A model generated the notes under the pieces. It saw nothing but the letters and a program-made list of their open reading frames with translations, was not told the origin of the DNA and did not search any database. A stretch of DNA of 64,000 nt from Mermis nigrescens. Lineage: Eukaryota > Nematoda > Enoplea > Mermithida > Mermithidae. This document shows positions 57,537-64,000 of the stretch, piece after piece; position 1 is the first letter of the stretch; each line of letters begins with the position of its first letter. The stretch lies in the NCBI GenBank assembly GCA_036768485.1, contig JAVLUZ010000822.1, positions 369,557 to 433,556 of the forward strand, given 5' to 3'. The position numbers and the translations under genes are program-made.

Positions 57537-58450
57537 TAATTTACAGGCATAATGTGAAGTGGATGCACGATATGTATTTGTGGGTATGCAGACTCCGTCT
57601 AGGTCCCGGCTCCGGCACATGTCTACTTTCAATACAATTCAATACTCTACTCAGATAAACACAATGCTAAACGTCACGAGGAAAGACAACACAATAATAT
57701 AAATGCGAAAATCACGGACACATACCTACCAACTTTTGGAGAATTTTTAATACGTAATTTGGACTGATCTAGTGACTAAACAATAATACTTTTTATAATT
57801 AAGTCTAGGTTTCCCTAATTAGATCGTATCCACAAATGCATTCCTAGTATGCGAATGTTCATGAAACTAATTGAAAAATATTGCAAAGAAATTTTAAACC
57901 CCCGCAAATATATTCTTACTAGCCAACCTCGGAATTTGCGAAAAATGTTCTCGCTCAAGCGTTTCAGTGATCTTTTAGTTTAAAAATGCTAATCTTACGT
58001 TTCTTAGCGCCAAACGGTCATTTTTGACTGTATTCTGTCGAATTTTCGTAGAAAAAGAGCTAGGAAGAAAGCATCGTCAGAAATGCCCAAAAATAATGTT
58101 CTTGACGCGTATCATTGTTTCTGAACAAATTTAGGGAATGTTTGTTGTTTAACGCGCGCATTACGATATTAACGCCCAATCTTAATTATTATTCTTTATA
58201 TTATAATTTCCAATTTAGGGAGTTTAGATAATTATTAATTATTTGTGATTTTATTTAAATTTATTATTACCTTGGAAAGTCGGTTTCCTTTTTTTGAGTA
58301 TGTATACTCGTTTGATTACGATATCTGTTAGTTTTTTGCACGTATCAGGAAGAGTATATACTTACCTACTCTTGGCTTGAGCAATGTGCGCATAATTTTT
58401 CGAATGTAGATATTGCCAAAAAAAGTTACCCATTTACATACTCAGTAACA

Positions 58451-59005
58451 ATATATGATCATGGGACCCCGGAGAAACTTTTCATCCCCACCCTCCCGAA
58501 ACTTTTTCAACCCCCTCTCCAGAATTCGCTATTTTCCATAAGTTTCCGAACATTTCCTGAAAATTCGAAGAGAAGGTGTTGTCTTCAGCGTGTTTAGCTG
58601 CTATCTGTTTGCTCGGAAGTGTCAAAGTTTTGCAATTTTTTTTACCTTTTTTCGATTATTTCAAATTTATTTCAATATTTTTATGCTCTAGAAAGATAGC
58701 GCATCGTCAGAAACGCTGATAAACGACGTGTTTAATGCGCATCCACCATATTTTGGCCCCAAAAAGGCGCTTTAAAATTTCGCCTCTCCCAGGATTTCCA
58801 TGCAGTGAATATGCTTGAAATGGCTCGAAATTTTATCGGAGATCTCCGGACATTTTTAGCGGGGAAATTGAATTTCATTTCTAGCCAAAAATGGCAAAAA
58901 AGACATAAAAATGGCCAAAAATCTGTTTTTGCCAAAAATGGGGGGGTTTGAAAATTCTGTGACCTTGAGGGGGACGGGATTTCCCACCCTCTGTTCCATG
59001 TATGA
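58451..59005. mobile_element. family-c then family-b MITE
   Basis: 58451-58814 is family c (TATATGATCATGGGACCCC to CCATGCAGTGAATATG). 58815-59003 is a family-b copy ('gaaatggctcgaaatttta', 'ccaaaaatgggggggtttg', ending CCTCTGTTCCATGTATG). Neither has a clean target duplication. Confidence 0.6.
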
Positions 59006-59336
59006 AATGGATTGTTTAGCATTTGCTACAACGCATGAAAATCTGTTTGGCTATCAATTTATTCACATTCTAAGCACTGTGACCTTGTTGTCTATCTAAT
59101 GCAACTAGCCTCAACTTTCTACGTTCATAATAACGTATAATTTGAAGTGTAGCCTTTTTGGTCACCCTGTATATTTTTAATCATGTAAATATAGTTCATC
59201 GTATCATAACTTTCAGGAAATAGTTAGCGGGGCAAACGGACTTCTAGAAATTGACTTTCTTATCCGAATTTTACTTATCGATAACTTTAATTTGTTTATT
59301 GCCTGCTTATTTATTATCCTTTTTTCATACTTCTAG

Positions 59337-59429
59337 CGGCCTGAGATTCCTGTCGCAATTAAGAGCGTAACGAAGAAGAATTTATCCAAGTCGAAAAATC
59401 TGCTTGGAAAAGAAATTAAAATATTGAAG
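59337..59429 (+). CDS. ULK1/2 (Atg1/unc-51): ULK/Atg1 kinase exon 2
   Basis: 93 bp, codon-aligned at both ends, acceptor CATACTTCTAG and donor AAG|GTGGGT. It encodes RPEIPVAIKSVTKKNLSKSK then NLLGKEIKILK. The Lys of VAIK is the ATP-anchoring residue of beta strand 3, and GKEIKILK begins helix C with its conserved Glu. The order fits exon 1 exactly as in ULK relatives. Confidence 0.96.
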
Positions 59430-60726
59430 GTGGGTATTTGTAACTAAGGTGTGATTTTTTCTTGTGTTCTGTTTTTGTAGCATGCTTTTGCACACGTAAT
59501 TGTTATAAAAGTTGAATAATCTGTACTTTGCTACGCAAGACGTTTGTTTTTTAAATAAAAATATAATAAAAACAAATCAAGCATTGGTTTCTGCGACGTT
59601 TTCATTTGCTGAAATTGACAATCAGCTAAAATTCTTGTCCCTTTGTTGTCATAATGAGAGCACTTTCTATTTTTATCTTATTTGAATGGCTGTTTTTGAA
59701 CGCTGAAGATTTCCGTTTCATCTGTCTCTCAAAAGCGTTTCATCGTGCTTCTTATATGTCATTTACTCTATTCTCTTTTCTGTGTACAAAATGCGTTCCT
59801 GTCATACGCGCATTTATTCTACACCATATTCTTTTTGTTTGTCGTCGCCATAAATAATAAATACATCGCTTTATGAATAAGCAAATAAGAGGCCAGACTT
59901 TTGGTGCAATGCGATAGGACGAGGAGGCGATGTGAATAATTTATCGATTTTTTGCATTCCCTTTTCCAATCTTTTTGAATGCTTCCTATGCAGCTAGAGC
60001 TGAAAATAAATTACAATATATGTAGAAGCGAATAATACAGGAAAATGTATAATATTGCTCGCTCAACGGTTCGCAATAGCATGAGCATAACAGCTATTCC
60101 TAATCGATTTTTCTCAGTGACAAGATCGTGTCAAGTTCACTTAGAAAGAAGTAAAGCAATATAAGACAGTTAAAACTGAAATCAAGCATTTTTCTTGTTG
60201 TGTGACGATGTATGTAAATAGCGAAACTGCGTGGGTCACTTCGTTTCGTAACTCTTGCATTATTTGTTCTCCAAGTGCCAAGTGTGATCATTTCGTGACA
60301 ATATTTAAAAAGAGCAGAATACAATTTTTTACTTATTAATTTTTTATCAAGTAAAAGCATTTAGTAATGTTTGTTTGTTTTTTATCATTACGGTAAGTCT
60401 GTAGCGAGATCATTTCTTAATCAGATACGATGACGCATGATAGCTTTTGGAAGCGTAAAGAATACCCTTAGAGCAATAACATTGATCAAAGAAGGAATGA
60501 AATAAAAAGTTCTCATGAAAATTGGATTAGATTAGAATTCAAAGAAAACAATTGCCATCAATAATATCCATCTATAATAGCAATTAAGCTTATGAAAAAG
60601 TAAACATGTGCTTAGACACGGGCAGAGAATCAATTAGTAGATCTTAGTGAGAATTTGCTCTCAAATGAATCCAATAATTGAATCGTCAGGAAGAAAATAC
60701 ATATACAGGTAAAAAGATTTTTTACT
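59430..60726. other. ULK intron 2, no feature recognised
   Basis: AT-rich, with no repeat copy recognised up to 60726. Short frames at 59654 and 60100 lack support. Confidence 0.45.
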
Positions 60727-61067
60727 CATGCATGATCGTGGGGGTTTTTCACCCCATACAGATTTCCCTAGACATTTTTTACACCCCCTTCAAAATTTTT
60801 GATTATCCAAAAAAATCGTAGGAAAGATAATGTTTTAAAGCCTTTTCGGCTGCCTCCTGACTAAAAAAATTGGAATTTTCGGCGCTTGGCGCATTATACT
60901 CATTTTTTGGCTGTTTTGGATTTTTAATGCCCTGAAAAGAAAGAGTCATCAAAAATGTCACAAAATTGTGTTTTTGAAGCATAACTATCGTTTTTAGCCC
61001 AAAAAGGCGCTTTGAAAAATTTTGGGTCTCACCCCTCTCCTTAGAATTTCCATGCTGTACATGTCTG
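60727..61067 (-). mobile_element. family-c MITE in ULK intron 2
   Basis: From CATGCATGATCGTGGGGG to CCATGCTGTACATGTCTG, 341 bp. Flanks match poorly. It lies about 190 bp before exon 3. Confidence 0.78.
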
Positions 61068-61253
61068 GTTGAACCCTACAGTTAAGTTTGACGGTCAGTC
61101 GCGCTGAATGTCGTGATTTAAATCGCTTATGTTCATAACTTGATGATCTAAAGCACGATTACTCCTAAATATGAATTTTTATTTATTCCTATAATTATGC
61201 TCTTATTCAGCCCACTTGTACGTTCTCTTTTTATATTAGCATATTTAATTTAG

Positions 61254-61304
61254 GAATTAAGTGAAATGCATCACGAGAATTTGGTTGCCTTGCTGAGATG
61301 CATA
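61254..61304 (+). CDS. ULK1/2 (Atg1/unc-51): ULK/Atg1 kinase exon 3
   Basis: 51 bp, 17 codons, acceptor TTTAATTTAG and donor ATA|GTAAGC. ELSEMHHENLVALLRCI continues helix C into beta 4. The HHEN(L/V)VALL wording is typical of Atg1/ULK. Confidence 0.94.
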
Positions 61305-62429
61305 GTAAGCTTGTTAAATGCTGTGTTCTATTAATGCGCGTGCAGAAGAGAACGCTAAAGTCAAGTGGACAAAAATTTTGTTGAATAACATTAAATAAAT
61401 AATAGTTAGATAAAATCCAAAATTGATCAACAAATATATACGCAGAAATTCACGTACATATTAGAAAGTGTTAAAAATTAAGCATGAGTCTTCAAGGTAG
61501 GTAATGAATGAATCACCTAAGTTTTTATTGACATCGAGGAATTTTGATTTTTTTAACCAAAGAAATTGACAATTTAAAGCGTTCCTCTGTGGAGATAACC
61601 GATTCATAGTATTGGATGGTTCTGACCTGATATTTTTTGTTTGATGGCCCTCTAGTGAACTATTTTTACTAGAATTTTTGGCTTCTAAATTACGAATAAA
61701 AGTCTCCCGATTTTTCTTTGGGGCTGGTTGGTGACGATAATTGATTGAAACTTGATAGCTTAAAATTTTGGGAGAAATAGCCGGGCCAACCATATTAAGA
61801 AGTTTTCTACCATTTCTGTTCAAAAAAACTAATATATGTAACATTAAAAATGTAAAATAATAGCGGTCTTAGAATTTTGCAAAAACGAGCTCTCGTACAA
61901 AGATATGGTAAGTTAAGACATTTTAATGTCCGAGGTACGGAGGAAACTTACTCAACTGGATTTCCACGCCCCTTTTTCATTCATATTATCGCAACATATA
62001 ACAAGTACATCATATTAGCCGTGAAGTGTTATTTATGTGCCTCAATTTGAAATCTGTGCGTCCAACATGAAATGTAAGATTTAACTACCCAGAATCTGCA
62101 ATTTTCTAGTTTAGATTGCATTTCCCATTTCGGGTTTCGTTGACCGTTTTTTGCGTATCTCCATTTTTTGTTATTTAAACGGTCTGTCCTTATTTTATTT
62201 TTGGTTTATCATCATTTTATTTTTTCCCTTATTTTATTCTTCAGCACGTTCAGGTTTTTAGAGTCAAATGAACTTTTTTTTATTTTTTACGGGACAAAGA
62301 TTTTGTGGCTCGTACAAAGACTTCTAGAGCGATCTTTGTACATCTTTGTGCACAAAGTATAGGAAATTTTCGGCCGATTTTTGATTGTACAAAAAAATCG
62401 AAGTTTTTGTACAAAAAATAAAATAGTGG
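61305..62429. other. ULK intron 3, few recognisable features
   Basis: Mostly unassigned AT-rich DNA. 61885-61905 and 62285-62425 contain CTCGTACAAAGA boxes of the element type seen at 1967-2708. The 127-codon minus-strand frame (61461-61844) shows no motif and is rejected. Confidence 0.45.
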
Positions 62430-63130
62430 TCAAATGACTTTCTTGGAACTTTCGGGGTTAGTCATCAAGACCATAGACGCAAAGCATAATTGGCCTGAAA
62501 ACTGTTTTTTCTTTGTACAAGGTCTGTTTTTACATGTACAAAGATGGTCCCCAAAAGTCTGTACATTTTGTACATGCAAATTTTGGTGTACTATAATATG
62601 GTACAGCCGCGATTTTAGTGTGGTAAAACAGGGTTTTTCGACCTTTGGCAATGTATTTTAACTAATATCTGGGTTTCTGACGCCAATAATTACGAAAAAT
62701 TGTCTCAAAACGGCGCGAAGCGCCGAAAAATTTGACCTTTTTCCATTCTAAATGCAAATTCTGCCATCTTAAAGAGATATTGGACGGACAATTACTTATT
62801 TCGGCGCTAAAATTTTTTTGGAATTTTACACCTTTTTACAGCTTTTGTCTTTTGAAAAATCTTTTTTCATGTACAAAGGCGGTACTGAAAAGTCTTTGTA
62901 CACCGGGAAAAATCTTTTCCGAATAAAAGAAACCGTATCTGAGAGGGTAAAAAAATTAAAGCTTTTTGGGCCAAAAATGACCTCAAAAACTGGTTAAATT
63001 GTTAAAATAGCGTTTGTCATCCATTTTCGGCCTTCATTTTGCCTAATGTTTCTTGGAAGTTTTCAAACTCTTGCGGGGTTGGTCCGGTCTCCCCTGAGGA
63101 GTTGCTGCGGGGTTACCCTGTGCCCTTGTA
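62430..63130 (+). repeat. interspersed repeat, first copy, split by family a
   Basis: 62430-62500 ('gtcaaatgactttcttggaac', 'gaccatagacgcaaagcat') and 62940-63130 ('atgacctcaaaaactgg', 'cttgcggggttggtccggt') match the second copy at 63430-63755. The family-a copy sits between the two parts. Confidence 0.75.
62502..62935 (-). mobile_element. family-a MITE in ULK intron 3
   Basis: Inverse family-a copy with eroded ends (CTGTTTTTTCTTTGTAC and GAATAAAAGAAACCG). It retains the 'acggcgcgaagcgccgaa' hairpin. No matching target flanks. Confidence 0.75.
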
Positions 63131-63158
63131 TATTTGGAGCTTTATGTAAATACTGCAG

Positions 63159-63331
63159 GAAACTCCAACTCACGTTTATTTGGTGATGGAGTACTGCAAT
63201 GGCGGTGATTTGGCGGATTATCTTCAAATAAAAGGAACGCTTAGTGAGGATACGATTCGTCTATTCCTATGTCAAATAGTCGGTGCAGTGCGTGTGATGA
63301 ATTCCAGAGGAATCGTACATCGAGACTTGAA
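63159..63331 (+). CDS. ULK1/2 (Atg1/unc-51): ULK/Atg1 kinase exon 4
   Basis: 173 bp, acceptor AATACTGCAG, donor [31 protein letters not shown] is the hinge and start of the C lobe, followed by [20 protein letters not shown], then the catalytic loop with GIVHRDLK split across the intron. [13 protein letters not shown] is a hallmark of ULK kinases. HRD provides the catalytic Asp. Two bases carry into exon 5. Confidence 0.97.
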
Positions 63332-63429
63332 GTAATAAATATTTTTTTATTCTTTTATGTTTCGTTTTTTCAAGATTGAAAGTTCGAAACTTTCATGCAT
63401 ATTGCAAAATTGTAGACAAATCTTTACAT

Positions 63430-63755
63430 ACACGGGCAGGCTCAGATTTTCAGGGTCAAATGACTTCCCTGGAACCTGCGGGGTCGGTCATGCATGACCA
63501 TAGATGCAGTGCATGGTCTTAGGGCGGGATGGAAAATTGAGCTTCTTAGGGTCAGAATGACCTCAAAAAGTGGTATGAATGCTAAATTAGCATGAAAACT
63601 TCGTTATTTCACAGTTTCTGGTCAAATTCAAGTACTTTTTGAAGAAAATTGTCAATTTTTTTAATTTTCGGTCTTCATCTTGCCCCACTTTACATAGAAA
63701 ATTTTTAAAACTTGCGGGGTTGGTCCGGTTTTCTCTGCGGGGTGCCTATTTATGA
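63430..63755 (+). repeat. interspersed repeat, second copy, in ULK intron 4
   Basis: 'gtcaaatgacttccctggaac', 'gaccatagatgcagtgcatgg' and 'cttgcggggttggtccggttttc' repeat the sequence at 62430-63130 in the same orientation. The two copies flank exon 4. Transposon class unknown. Confidence 0.75.
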
Positions 63756-63849
63756 ATCTGTATTCAGGTTATAGACAAACGTGCTGAGTTTCGTGCATGT
63801 TTTTCTACTCAATTTAACTTTATTTTTAGCGATGTCATATTTCGTTTAG

Positions 63850-63923
63850 GCCGCAGAATATATTACTGATAAATTTGACCAATAAGCCAAATCCGCCACC
63901 CAATGAAATTCGACTCAAAGTTG
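63850..63923 (+). CDS. ULK1/2 (Atg1/unc-51): ULK/Atg1 kinase exon 5 (gene continues beyond window)
   Basis: 74 bp, acceptor TTTCGTTTAG, donor GTTG|GTAAGA. Its first base completes Lys of HRDLK, then PQNILLINLTNKPNPPPNEI and RLKV. The Asn of PQN is the magnesium-binding residue. The next exon should supply the DFG motif, but it lies past 64000, as do the activation loop and the C-terminal EAT domain. This window therefore holds only roughly the first half of the kinase domain. Confidence 0.94.
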
Positions 63924-64000
63924 GTAAGACGTCGCAGTCAAATAAGAGCATTTTAAAGACATTTTTATTATCTATGATAGGGTTCTTAAGAATGCGTTTT

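Noticed and set aside
61461..61844. 127-codon minus-strand frame in ULK intron 3
   Set aside because: No motif, no splice partner and AT-rich background composition.

Overview
This window reads as nuclear DNA of a multicellular animal, most likely an invertebrate. Base composition is AT-rich and genes are split by long GT-AG introns. The one clearly recognisable protein is an animal-type ULK/Atg1/UNC-51 kinase whose residues look closer to fly and worm homologues than to vertebrate ones. I cannot name the species. No bacterial or viral gene, rRNA, tRNA or CRISPR array was recognised.

Two genes lie on the + strand in the same direction. Gene 1 (2857-47772) is a chain of 11 well-supported exons plus two weaker 3' exons. 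Every junction keeps reading frame, giving a predicted protein of 1,337 residues. I do not recognise the family. The product is hydrophilic, mostly disordered, Ser/Thr/Asp/Lys-rich, with a lysine-rich block, a DDVI repeat array and two SYA(K/N)(I/V)A motifs. Gene 2 (50387 to beyond 64000) is the 5' end of the ULK/Atg1 autophagy-initiating kinase: five coding exons cover the glycine loop through HRDLKPQN, and the gene continues past the right edge before the DFG motif.

Almost everything else is transposon debris. At least eight short non-autonomous families are present. Twelve copies carry exact 8-bp target-site duplications and a dozen more carry near-exact ones, which marks them as hAT-type. 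The family letters are mine: a (ends CAGTGTTTTTTGTA), b (CATACATGTAACGGCTC), c (CAGACATGCACAGCATGG and CATACATGATC), d (CATAGGTGGGCAGC), e (CAGTGGCGGATCTAGG), f (CAGGCCCGTAGCC), j (CATACATGGGCA), n (CAGGGCCGTA), o (CAGGCACGTAGCTGG). Other groups are two TA-flanked Tc1/mariner-like elements, two TWA-flanked PIF/Harbinger-like elements, and one decayed LINE with a (TTG)n tail.

Layout: 1-2856 is (AT)n and GC-rich foldback DNA plus a diverged hAT copy. 2857-12410 holds exons 1-6. 12411-20664 is an 8.3-kb intron with a 121-bp tandem array and an inverted minisatellite. 20665-28070 holds exons 7-9, including the large CpG-rich exons. 28071-40974 contains the deepest transposon nests around exon 10. 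40975-47772 is the 3' end of gene 1. 47773-50386 is intergenic. 50387-64000 is ULK, whose 8.9-kb first intron carries the LINE and many hAT copies. No new defence, mobile or biosynthetic system was found; the oddities worth follow-up are the unknown gene, its CRE-like coding repeat, and a hairpin box shared between otherwise different hAT families.
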